From an uncultured Slackia sp. (lineage in GTDB: Bacteria > Actinomycetota > Coriobacteriia > Coriobacteriales > Eggerthellaceae), in contig USEQ01000064.1 of the NCBI GenBank assembly GCA_900553655.1, positions 1 through 7,033 on the forward strand: 7,033 nt of DNA, read 5' to 3'. The position numbers and the translations under genes are program-made. Positions 1 through 6,055 of this stretch are shown piece after piece. The notes below the pieces were generated by a model. That model saw only the letters and a program-made list of their open reading frames with translations. It had not been told where the DNA came from and searched no databases. Numbering within the stretch: position 1 is the stretch's first letter; every line of letters starts with the position of its first letter.

Positions 1-279
1 GAAACGCTCGTGTGCGGCGCGTTTGCCTGCGGAAATCTGGGATACGCATCGTCGCAGGTGATTGAGCTTTTCAAGGCATGGATCGATGCTCATCCGGGTT
101 CGCTCGCTCGCGTGGTGTTTGCCGTTCCGCGAGTGCATTTTGATGCCTTCGACGCCGCATTCGGCAAGCCGGAGGAGGAAGAGGCTCCTGCCGTCGTGCA
201 GGAGGAAGACATCGAAGACGAGGACGCCTTCGATATCTCTGGCATCGACCTTCCGGAAGGCGTGACATTTCGTTCATAG
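1..279 (+). CDS. C-terminal fragment of a macrodomain-like protein (TIGR02452 / microbial PARG-like)
   Basis: The frame is open from base 1 and ends at TAG 277-279, so only the last 92 residues are seen and the true start lies off the left edge. The fragment reads ETLVCGAFACGNLGYASSQV and later ARVVFAVP. This resembles the last part of TIGR02452/microbial poly(ADP-ribose) glycohydrolase macrodomains, where a Gly-Ala-(Trp/Phe)-x-Cys-Gly loop is followed by a helix and a VVFAV strand. By family knowledge such proteins bind or hydrolyse ADP-ribose. After the fold comes a very acidic low-complexity tail of about 30 residues (EEEE, EEDIEDEDAFD), probably flexible. A valine GTG at position 10 is not a start, because the conserved sequence already runs through it. 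A generic macrodomain outside TIGR02452 remains possible. The coding call is secure; the family call is moderate. Confidence 0.6.
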   Translation, partial: ETLVCGAFACGNLGYASSQVIELFKAWIDAHPGSLARVVFAVPRVHFDAFDAAFGKPEEEEAPAVVQEEDIEDEDAFDISGIDLPEGVTFRS

Positions 280-290
280 AAGTAAAAGTT

Positions 291-296
291 TATACT
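291..296 (+). promoter_or_regulatory. Candidate -10 element (TATACT) for the zinc-ribbon/amidase operon
   Basis: TATACT matches the sigma-70 -10 consensus in five of six bases. It sits 12 bases after the stop of the upstream gene, in AT-richer DNA. Transcription would start near 303, giving a leader of about 90 nt. No good -35 lies at 17 bp (TTTCGT 268-273 is poor); GTGACA at 262-267 is a better match but is 23 bp away. Confidence 0.4.
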
Positions 297-301
297 GGTA
301 A

Positions 302-356
302 AGCCGACGGCGATTGTGGTTCTCGCGGTCGGCTGCGACATGCTTCGATTGTCGCA
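302..356 (+). other. Two adjacent inverted repeats in the leader of the membrane-protein gene
   Basis: AGCCGAC at 302-308 pairs with GTCGGCT at 328-334 (7 bp, 19-nt loop). Immediately after, TGCGACA at 334-340 pairs with TGTCGCA at 350-356 (7 bp, 9-nt loop). The two stems share base 334, so they can fold side by side only if one loses its end pair. Neither is followed by a T-run, so they do not look like ordinary terminators. They lie just downstream of the predicted transcription start and could form a structured leader. Confidence 0.4.
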
Positions 357-382
357 TGACAGGTGAACCGCGCGAAGAGAGC

Positions 383-387
383 GGAGG
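383..387 (+). promoter_or_regulatory. Ribosome binding site that fixes the start at 393
   Basis: GGAGG lies 5 bases before ATG 393. It favours that start over the in-frame GTG at 363, which has no comparable site and would put ten basic residues in front of the zinc ribbon. Confidence 0.75.
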
Positions 388-392
388 TTTTC

Positions 393-1520
393 ATGCAGTG
401 TCAGAAATGCGGCAATGAACTATCGCAGGGCTCGGCGTACTGCGGAAAGTGCGGATCGAAGGTCGAGGAGCCTGCGGTCGAGGCTTCCGTTTCGTCGTCT
501 GAAACATCGGTTTTCAGCCCGGTCCAGGAGGCAGCGCCCGCTTATCAGCCTGCCGTTTCGCAGCCCGCTGTTCCTCAGCCTGCTGCTCAGCCGATTCAGG
601 CTCCGGTCGGCTATGCTCCGACGCAGCCTCAAAACTCCGTTAATCCCTACGCCCGTCCCGAGGCGGGCGTAAGCTACACGGCCCACAGCCAGACTCCTCA
701 TCAGGGTCAGCCGCCCATGCCTACTCAGCGGGGATGCCTGGGCGCTGCTTTTCACGATATTATCTCGTCGCCCGGTTGGATCAAGCGCGTACTGCTCCTT
801 ATGGTCATGAAATGCGTGCCCATCCTTTCATTCTACGCGTCGGGCTATAACGTGCAGTGGGGCGCTCAAGCCGCACGCGGCAGCAACGCTCCGCTTCCCA
901 AGGGCGTGTTCGACCGGAAGACCTTCTTGACGGGTCTGTTCATGGCGCTGCTGACCACGTTGCTCAATATAGCCAACGTTTGGATGTTCGCCCTGAACTT
1001 CATTCCCTTCATCGGGTTCATTCTTGTATTCGTCATCAACCTGTTTGCGGGCGCTTTCTATTCGCTGGCGGTTATGCGCATGGCTTTGTATAAGGCTCTG
1101 GGCCAAGCGTTCGAGCTCTCGGAGATCTTCCGTGCATATAAGAAGCGCATCGGCTCGCTGCTTGCTGCGGCGTGCGTGCCGGCCATCATCGTCAATGTCG
1201 TTTTCGTACTGGTTCTCGTTCTGATTCTTCTTATCATGGCGGCAGTTTCCTTCGCGGGCTCTTCCATGTCGTATGGCTATTCGGGATACGGCGGATACGG
1301 CGGCCTTGGCGCCATATCGATGCTCTCTTACGACCCTGTCGGAGCGGTGCTCGGAATCGTTTCCGCGCTCGGCGTGATGTTCTTTGTGATCGGCGCGCTG
1401 TTCTTCTTCTTTAACGGCCTTGCCGAGGTGTGGTCCATGCGTGCTGTCGGCCTGTGGGTTGCTCGCTTTGCGCCTGAGTGGGCCGAAGAGGCGAAAGATT
1501 CCAAGGGATCGCTTTCGTAG
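393..1520 (+). CDS. Zinc-ribbon, multi-pass membrane protein (DUF4013-like)
   Basis: The 375-residue product begins directly with a zinc ribbon: C3-x2-C6 and C17-x2-C20 (MQCQKCGNEL, YCGKCG). Residues 25-112 form a Pro/Gln/Ala-rich, presumably disordered linker. The remainder is a membrane domain with helices at roughly 131-150, 178-198, 203-226, 253-285 and 313-342. The stretch from 120 (WIKR, then a GY motif at 151-152, then LP at 168-169 and FLTGL at 178-182) resembles DUF4013 membrane proteins. The domain probably sits in the cytoplasmic membrane with the ribbon in the cytoplasm; its molecular function is not known. A Gly/Tyr-rich loop (about 293-304) separates the last two hydrophobic blocks. 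The start at ATG 393 is chosen for its GGAGG site and because the ribbon then begins at residue 3. The amidase gene follows after 24 nt, so co-transcription is likely. Confidence 0.85.
   Translation: MQCQKCGNELSQGSAYCGKCGSKVEEPAVEASVSSSETSVFSPVQEAAPAYQPAVSQPAVPQPAAQPIQAPVGYAPTQPQNSVNPYARPEAGVSYTAHSQTPHQGQPPMPTQRGCLGAAFHDIISSPGWIKRVLLLMVMKCVPILSFYASGYNVQWGAQAARGSNAPLPKGVFDRKTFLTGLFMALLTTLLNIANVWMFALNFIPFIGFILVFVINLFAGAFYSLAVMRMALYKALGQAFELSEIFRAYKKRIGSLLAAACVPAIIVNVVFVLVLVLILLIMAAVSFAGSSMSYGYSGYGGYGGLGAISMLSYDPVGAVLGIVSALGVMFFVIGALFFFFNGLAEVWSMRAVGLWVARFAPEWAEEAKDSKGSLS
1284..1301 (+). repeat. Perfect 9-bp tandem duplication inside the membrane-protein gene
   Basis: GGATACGGC occurs twice in direct succession (1284-1292 and 1293-1301) and encodes part of the GYGGYG loop. 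A 9-bp unit keeps frame, so copy-number change would lengthen or shorten the loop by three residues at a time. Confidence 0.8.
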
Positions 1521-1544
1521 GCGATAGAAGAACGGGATGAACGT

Positions 1545-2396
1545 ATGATTCGCATGAATGCAGCACAGCAAGGCGGCGTTGCACATCGAATTCTTCCAAG
1601 AGCGGGCCGTGCGATTGCGGCCTGCTCTCTTTTTGGGGCCATGGCCTTCGGCGTTTCGGACGCGTATGGCGGCGATGCGCGTACATCTTTCGACGGCGAC
1701 GAAGGCGGTAGGTCGGTTTTCGCGGGCGCCCTTCGTCAGGCTTCTCCGGCTCTGTTCGAGATGCTCGACGAGCGTTCTTCGTTTCTGGAAGAGGCCGCTG
1801 CGGCGCGCCCTTCCGCCGAAGAGCTGCGTGCGTCGCTTGCTTTGTCGGAGGATTATCGGGGTTCGTTTTCGCACGGTCCTAAGCCTGCGGAGTATCAGAA
1901 ATACATCGTTTTGCACGATACCGAAGGATCAGCGGACGCGGCGTCCGTCATCTCCTGGTGGGATGCGAGTGGAAACGGTGTCGCGGCGCATTTCATCGTG
2001 AACAAAGACGGCTCTATCGTCCAGTGCGTTTCTTTGGATGAAATTGCCCACCATGCGGGCTTTGGGGATACGGGCCATAACGCGGCGTTCGGCGTGGAGG
2101 ATGAAAGCCGAGACGATAAGGTTGGCACGACGCCTATCGGCGATTGGGCATCCGACTACGGTATGAACTCGTATTCGATCGGCATAGAGATGGTTCATAG
2201 AGGCGGCGAGGGGGATTATCCCGAAGAGCAATTGCAATCCCTTGACGCTTTGATTGCCTACATCGACGCTTATTACGGATTCAAAAGCGAGATAATTGAC
2301 CATAAAGCGTGGAGAACGGGCAATTCGGATACGTCTCCTGAGTTCGCTTCGTATTTCGCGAACTATAAGGAATGTCGGGCGCACGAAGCTCCCTAG
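1545..2396 (+). CDS. Secreted N-acetylmuramoyl-L-alanine amidase (Amidase_2 / PGRP fold)
   Basis: This 283-residue protein has a basic N-terminus and a hydrophobic stretch (about 22-41, with possible cleavage after AYG), consistent with a signal peptide. Residues 42-115 form a variable spacer. The catalytic domain runs from about 118 to 275. Motifs seen: IVLHDTEG with H124, AAHFIVNKDG at 147-156, AHHAG at 168-172, SIGIEM with E215, DHKAW with H253 and SDTSPEF with D262. By comparison with AmpD and T7 lysozyme, H124, H253 and D262 would bind the zinc and E215 would be catalytic. The enzyme is expected to cut the bond between N-acetylmuramic acid and L-alanine in peptidoglycan. ATG 1545 has a weak GGGA at 1534-1537; ATG 1554 is an alternative that leaves the signal peptide intact. 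The gene follows the membrane-protein gene by 24 nt. No cell-wall-binding repeat is present. The family is clear; the biological role (turnover, remodelling or attack) is not. Confidence 0.88.
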   Translation: MIRMNAAQQGGVAHRILPRAGRAIAACSLFGAMAFGVSDAYGGDARTSFDGDEGGRSVFAGALRQASPALFEMLDERSSFLEEAAAARPSAEELRASLALSEDYRGSFSHGPKPAEYQKYIVLHDTEGSADAASVISWWDASGNGVAAHFIVNKDGSIVQCVSLDEIAHHAGFGDTGHNAAFGVEDESRDDKVGTTPIGDWASDYGMNSYSIGIEMVHRGGEGDYPEEQLQSLDALIAYIDAYYGFKSEIIDHKAWRTGNSDTSPEFASYFANYKECRAHEAP

Positions 2397-2476
2397 GACA
2401 TAGGGGCGCACCGTGCGGCATCAAAATTTCCGCGCGTCCGCTTGGGCGCTTGAGGGCTGGCGCGTAGGAGATTCGG

Positions 2477-2482
2477 TACTAT
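2477..2482 (+). promoter_or_regulatory. Possible -10 element (TACTAT) upstream of the YARHG gene
   Basis: TACTAT fits the loose TAnnnT pattern and lies 40 bases before ATG 2523. The nearest -35-like hexamer, TTGAGG at 2450-2455, is 21 bp away, longer than usual. The call rests on position in the 126-bp gap and on the -10 alone. Confidence 0.3.
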
Positions 2483-2511
2483 AGAGGACGCCTGATTGCG
2501 TCGGTATTTGC

Positions 2512-2518
2512 GAGGGGG
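2512..2518 (+). promoter_or_regulatory. Ribosome binding site that fixes the start at 2523
   Basis: GAGGGGG precedes ATG 2523 by 4 bases (7 from its GAGG part). The in-frame TTG at 2496 has no such site and would lie within about 10 bases of the predicted transcription start. Confidence 0.7.
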
Positions 2519-2522
2519 ATTC

Positions 2523-4028
2523 ATGGAGCAGCACGATAAAACATCCCAAGGAACGAACGGCTACTGCACGGCATGCGGTTCTCCGCTGGAAGACGGGGTT
2601 TCTTTCTGCACGAAATGCGGCAATCCCGTTGCGGGCAAAGGCGCGGACGCCTCCTCGGAGTCGTCTACTGGCGCCGTTGCATCTTCGGATGCCGCAGGCG
2701 TCACCGCGCCTGTCGACGCCGCAACGGTCGTCGAATCCGAAGGCGTTGCGACGCCCTCCGGTTATGAAACGGTGATGGTCGACGTCGAGTCCGATATGGC
2801 GCGCGAAGCCCAAGACGACAGGGACGCTGCCGCTCAGGCAACGGAAGCGCTCTACGGCGTCGAAGGCGTCGAAAGCGCGTTCGCCCCGAACGAGGGGGCT
2901 CCTGCTATGCCCGATGCGTCCAGGCAGCAAACGTCCACGGTGTCGAAGAAGCCCCTGTTCATTGGCATCGGCATTGCGGTCGTGCTGCTGGCGGTCGTCA
3001 TCGTTCTTGTCGTGCTTGTCTTCGGCAAGGCGGGGTCGGCGCCCACTTCCGACGAAGGCTCTGCGCAGGATTCTGCCCCTGCGGTCCAGCAGCCTGAATC
3101 GACGGAAGGTTCTGCTGAGGAAGAAAAGGACGAAGAGGCAACTTCCGAGCCTGTGGTTGTCAATCTCACGGACAGTTACACGACGCGTTTCTCGGAAGTG
3201 AACGAAATCACGTACCCTGCGTTCACGTTCCAGTATCCCGGTTCGGGGTGGGCCGTCGTGGATGAGTCGGTAGCGGCTTCGGGCGAGCATGTAAGCGTAG
3301 AGAACGTGCGCAACGGTGCCGAGGTCTCGTATCAGCATTGGGGCTCGTATCCTTCCGGTAGCGCCGTTGCCGAGCTCGTCGACGTTGAACGCGTGGCGGA
3401 TTCGTCTTTCGTTCCGTCCTATGTCCAGGCCAATGACCATAGCGACTTGGGCTCTTTCGGGGTTGTGCGCGCAACGCTGCGTGTTGACGGCGTCGATAAC
3501 GGCACGGTCTATGCCGTCATTCCCGATGCGGCGCTGAAAAACCCCTCGTATATGGATATGGGATCCGGGCTTCCGGCGTTCGATTACAGCTCCTGGATTA
3601 GCTTCACATGCATGACTAGCGAAGAGCTTGACAAGCAGACCGAGCAGGAGGTCATCGCTATTCTTGCGAGCTTCAAGGTGGCGGAGGCTTCGGATAACGC
3701 GTCTGCTTCGAAGAAGAGCGGAGAGGGTTCGCTTTCCGACCCCGACGGCTATGTCCTCTCGGACAGCTCCTCCAGGACGTATTCCAATGCCGAGCTTGAA
3801 GCAATGTCGGATTACGAGCTTTACCTTTCTCGTAACGAGATTTTCGCGCGCCACGGCCGTATCTTCAAAAACAGCGACTTGCAGGAGTATTTTGGATCGA
3901 AGAGTTGGTATGACCCTCGCTATACGCCCGAGGAATTCAGCGAATCTATGTTGAATGCAAACGAGAAGGCCAATATCGAGCGCATGGCCAAGATAGAGCA
4001 AGACCGCAATTCTCCTTATATCGACTAG
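2523..4028 (+). CDS. Zinc-ribbon, single-pass membrane protein with C-terminal YARHG domain
   Basis: The product has 501 residues. An N-terminal zinc ribbon has C15-x2-C18 and C29-x2-C32 (YCTACG, FCTKCG). Residues 38-140 are an Ala/Ser/acidic linker of low complexity. One membrane helix spans about 145-167 behind two lysines (KKPLFIGIG), so the C-terminal two thirds should lie outside the cytoplasm. A second acidic linker (170-208) leads to a folded region at 215-388 without an assignment I can defend. The C-terminus (about 409-490) is a YARHG domain with the signature IFARHGRIF at 440-448 followed by YFGSKSWYDP. YARHG domains are found in extracellular parts of bacterial proteins; their ligand is unknown. 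The start is set by the GAGGGGG site. The nuclease gene begins 7 nt after the stop. A sensor or surface role linked to the envelope is inference only. Confidence 0.87.
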   Translation: MEQHDKTSQGTNGYCTACGSPLEDGVSFCTKCGNPVAGKGADASSESSTGAVASSDAAGVTAPVDAATVVESEGVATPSGYETVMVDVESDMAREAQDDRDAAAQATEALYGVEGVESAFAPNEGAPAMPDASRQQTSTVSKKPLFIGIGIAVVLLAVVIVLVVLVFGKAGSAPTSDEGSAQDSAPAVQQPESTEGSAEEEKDEEATSEPVVVNLTDSYTTRFSEVNEITYPAFTFQYPGSGWAVVDESVAASGEHVSVENVRNGAEVSYQHWGSYPSGSAVAELVDVERVADSSFVPSYVQANDHSDLGSFGVVRATLRVDGVDNGTVYAVIPDAALKNPSYMDMGSGLPAFDYSSWISFTCMTSEELDKQTEQEVIAILASFKVAEASDNASASKKSGEGSLSDPDGYVLSDSSSRTYSNAELEAMSDYELYLSRNEIFARHGRIFKNSDLQEYFGSKSWYDPRYTPEEFSESMLNANEKANIERMAKIEQDRNSPYID

Positions 4029-4035
4029 TCGCATT

Positions 4036-4791
4036 ATGAAATACAGGATTCACGGACACAGGCATGCGGACTTTCTCTTTAGAGAGCTGGGGGAATACGC
4101 GTGCCTGTGGGGCGAAATAGAAGATGCGCTTGCGAGCATTTCCGACGATATGATCATCAAGGAATTCGAGGGCGAAGCGCGCAAGGCAAAATCGATATCG
4201 CAGGCCATCAATCGTCTGGTTAAGGCGGAGCTGGCCAAGCGTGCATGGCGGCCTGAAAGCTATATTTTCGCCGACGAAGAGTATGGGCGCGCGGCGAAGG
4301 GTACCTGGAGGTTGGATTTCGCCAAGGATGCGCTCAGCGTTGAGGTTGCTTTCAACCATCGCTCAGACATTTCGTGGAACCTCATCAAGCCCACCTTGGC
4401 GAGCGAACTCAATCATGTGCAAAAGGCCATTCAGACCAGCGGCGGCGTTGTGATTACGGCAACGCAGTCCATGAAAGAGGCTGGCGGATTCGATGGCGCA
4501 GTCGGTACGTACGAAGACTACGTGCAGTATTTGAAGCCCCTCGGAACCATGCTGCCGGCGCCTCTTGTCATCGTGGGGCTTGAGCCGCCTGAGACGTTTC
4601 GGATTGCGGTCGAAGACGGCAAAGGGTCGAGCAGGGTCGGCCGTGTCATGAAGTATGCCGCAACGACGCCCTCGGGCGAATTCGTATGTCCCGATTGCGG
4701 CTGCGTGCTCGCGGCGGACGCTTGCGGAGGTTCGGCATGCGCATGTGACGAATGCGGCAGGGGCCTGATTATTCCCGATTCGCTTTTTTAG
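4036..4791 (+). CDS. BglII/BstYI-like type II restriction endonuclease with C-terminal zinc ribbon
   Basis: The 251-residue product has a helical N-terminal part (1-70) and a nuclease-like core (about 75-185). In the core, WRLDFAKDALSVEVAF gives D94-x8-E103-V-A105. BglII uses D84, E93 and Q95 with the same D-to-E spacing, so D94 and E103 are the likely metal-binding pair, with alanine in place of glutamine. The following strand GGVVITATQSM and the LVIVGLEPP segment fit the same family. Residues 216-241 add a cysteine-rich tail: C218, C221, C223, C230, C235, C237 and C240, read best as a zinc ribbon (CPDC...CDEC). The family recognises sites centred on GATC, but specificity cannot be read here. 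No methyltransferase gene lies nearby. ATG 4036 has no Shine-Dalgarno and lies 7 nt after the YARHG stop, which suggests translational coupling. The family call comes from motif memory and is moderate; coding status is secure. Confidence 0.65.
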   Translation: MKYRIHGHRHADFLFRELGEYACLWGEIEDALASISDDMIIKEFEGEARKAKSISQAINRLVKAELAKRAWRPESYIFADEEYGRAAKGTWRLDFAKDALSVEVAFNHRSDISWNLIKPTLASELNHVQKAIQTSGGVVITATQSMKEAGGFDGAVGTYEDYVQYLKPLGTMLPAPLVIVGLEPPETFRIAVEDGKGSSRVGRVMKYAATTPSGEFVCPDCGCVLAADACGGSACACDECGRGLIIPDSLF

Positions 4792-4802
4792 CGTTCATGT
4801 AT

Positions 4803-4849
4803 AAAAAGCCGCGGCACCCGGACCATGAAGGAACGGATGTCGCGGCTTT
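4803..4849 (-). terminator. Rho-independent terminator between converging purC and nuclease genes
   Basis: AAAGCCGCG at 4805-4813 pairs with CGCGGCTTT at 4841-4849 (9 bp). The stem extends inward by GCA/TGT (one G-T pair) and, past a bulged A, by CC/GG. Read on the minus strand the stem ends in GGCTTTTTAT, a proper U-tract, 24 nt after the purC stop. On the plus strand only three T follow, so termination of the nuclease transcript is probably weaker. Confidence 0.8.
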
Positions 4850-4873
4850 GCGTGTTCTGATTGCTCTTAAGGC

Positions 4874-5560
4874 TTATGCGAAGAAGAGCTCAGAGAGGGT
4901 CATCGGGTCGATATACTCGCCGTCTTTGTATACGCGCATGTTGCCGGAGGCAATTTCGTCAATCAGGATGACATCGCCGTTGGCGTCGTAGCCAAACTCG
5001 AACTTGATATCGTAAAGAACGAGACCCTTTTCCTTCAGGTCGTCGGCGACGATCTGGGTAATCTTCTGGGTCATGTCCTTGAGCTGATCGTACTGCTCAG
5101 CGGTCATGACGCCGAGGACAACCAGGCCGTCCTTGGTGACCAGCGGGTCGCCAAGTTCGTCGTTCTTGAAAGTGGTTTCAACATAGGCAGGCAGGTCTGC
5201 GCCCTCTTCGACATACTGCTTATAACGACGATAGAAGGAGCCGACAGCCTTGTGGCGGCAGATGACCTCGAGGCCTTCGCCGAAGACCTTGGCAGGAAGA
5301 ACTTCCATGGTGGTGTTTTCGAGGTCGGCGTTTACGTAGTGGGTCTTGATGCCTGCGGCGTTGATCTTTTCGAAGAAGTAGATGGACATGCGCAGGTTAA
5401 CGTCGCCAACGCCTTCGATCGTGAGACCCACAGAGTTCTCGCCGGGATCGAAAACGCCATCTTTGCCCGTGCAGTCATCCTTGAATTTCAACAGGTAATT
5501 GCCGTTTTCCAGGGCGAAGACGTCTTTGGTCTTTCCGGAGTACACGAGTTCATGAGCCAT
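4874..5560 (-). CDS. purC: Phosphoribosylaminoimidazole-succinocarboxamide synthase (SAICAR synthase)
   Basis: PurC joins CAIR and L-aspartate with ATP to give SAICAR in de novo purine synthesis, in the cytoplasm. The 228-residue protein is close to the usual size (about 237 in E. coli). Motifs: the N-terminal nucleotide-binding loop YSGKTKDVF (7-15), [10 protein letters not shown] (26-35), [13 protein letters not shown] (97-109), YDIKFEFG (183-190) and [20 protein letters not shown] (200-219). The last replaces the classical DEISPDTxR, a variant I associate with PurC of clostridia and coriobacteria. The start at 5560 is chosen because the minus strand reads AAAGGA six bases before this ATG and [10 protein letters not shown] matches the family's N-terminus. 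An in-frame ATG 30 codons further upstream would add unconserved sequence across the likely promoter. No other purine gene is adjacent here. The terminator at 4803-4849 follows. Confidence 0.92.
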   Translation of the reverse strand: MAHELVYSGKTKDVFALENGNYLLKFKDDCTGKDGVFDPGENSVGLTIEGVGDVNLRMSIYFFEKINAAGIKTHYVNADLENTTMEVLPAKVFGEGLEVICRHKAVGSFYRRYKQYVEEGADLPAYVETTFKNDELGDPLVTKDGLVVLGVMTAEQYDQLKDMTQKITQIVADDLKEKGLVLYDIKFEFGYDANGDVILIDEIASGNMRVYKDGEYIDPMTLSELFFA

Positions 5561-5626
5561 GGAGGGTCCTTTCCGCATATGTTTTATCGGGCCATGATCT
5601 AACGGAGACAGTTTACTCTCATAAAC

Positions 5627-5657
5627 ATAGTATGGAGGCGATTTCTTCATCTCTTAA
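5627..5657 (-). promoter_or_regulatory. Weak candidate promoter for purC
   Basis: On the minus strand TTAAGA (5657-5652) and TACTAT (5632-5627) are 19 bp apart, about 65 bases before the purC start, in the AT-richest part of the 216-bp gap between purC and the upstream regulator gene. Spacing is longer than ideal. I saw no purine-riboswitch-like core in the leader. Confidence 0.25.
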
Positions 5658-5776
5658 TAGAATCTGATTTTTTGAAACACATCCGAAACAAAATAGGCAG
5701 AACAATAAGCGGGAAGTCGGTGCTCGGAATCTTTTCAGAGGGTGCGCTAAAAAGGGGCTGTTCTGGAGGGAACGTC

Positions 5777-6055
5777 CTAGAGGAAGTAGTGAAAAGGATT
5801 CGGCTCCTGGCCGCTGTCTCTGCGAGCGCTGTGCTCGCCCTTTGGAAGCAGGTCGCAGATATCGACTCCAAGAGCGTCGGCAATGCGATACAGCGTCTGG
5901 AGGGACGGATTTGCTCTGCCGTGCTCTATGCGAGTAACCTGGTTCGGATGGACGCCGGCCATGAGTCCGAATTCGCGCAAGCTCATCCCCGTTCGTTCTC
6001 GGTGGCGGAGGATGTTAAGGCCGAGCTGTGTCTTGTACGCGTCGAATGTGATCAT
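5777..6055 (-). CDS. Small XRE-family helix-turn-helix transcriptional regulator
   Basis: The 92-residue protein consists mostly of one HTH_3 (Cro/C1-type) domain at about 12-70. Helices 2 and 3 are recognisable in MSLREFGLMAGVHPNQVTRIEHG (24-46), followed by the usual NPSLQTLYRIADALGVDICDLL (49-70). A short polar tail of 22 residues has no visible effector domain. It should bind DNA as a dimer and repress or tune nearby promoters. It is divergent from the acidic-protein gene at 6170. The inverted repeat TGTAAC-N8-GTTACA lies 31-51 bases upstream of its start and is a likely target. The start at ATG 6055 is chosen because the HTH fold begins soon after it; no Shine-Dalgarno precedes it (CTAACCAC), which is unusual among the genes here. 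An upstream start at 6166 would add 37 unconserved residues across the operator. Family certain; target and signal unknown. Confidence 0.85.
   Translation of the reverse strand: MITFDAYKTQLGLNILRHRERTGMSLREFGLMAGVHPNQVTRIEHGRANPSLQTLYRIADALGVDICDLLPKGEHSARRDSGQEPNPFHYFL

Noticed and set aside
828..1916. A 362-codon minus-strand open frame across the membrane-protein and amidase genes
   Set aside because: It spans two well-supported plus-strand genes and has Arg-rich antisense character with no recognisable domain.
2434..2449. A hairpin (GCGTCC/GGGCGC, 4-base loop) after the amidase gene as a terminator
   Set aside because: It is short, includes a G-T pair and has no T-run, so I could not support a terminator call.
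2421..4034. A 537-codon open frame on the minus strand, antisense to the YARHG gene
   Set aside because: It mirrors the plus-strand gene almost exactly, is rich in Arg/His in a low-complexity way, and matches no family. The plus strand carries zinc ribbon, membrane helix and YARHG motifs with a ribosome binding site.
5561..5640. A purine-type riboswitch ahead of purC
   Set aside because: The leader of about 60 nt is short and shows no three-stem core or conserved loop sequences that I can recognise.
5749..5776. A T-run on the minus strand after the XRE gene (CCCCTTTTTAGC) as a terminator
   Set aside because: Only a 4-bp GTTC/GAAC stem precedes it, too weak and too far from the T-run.
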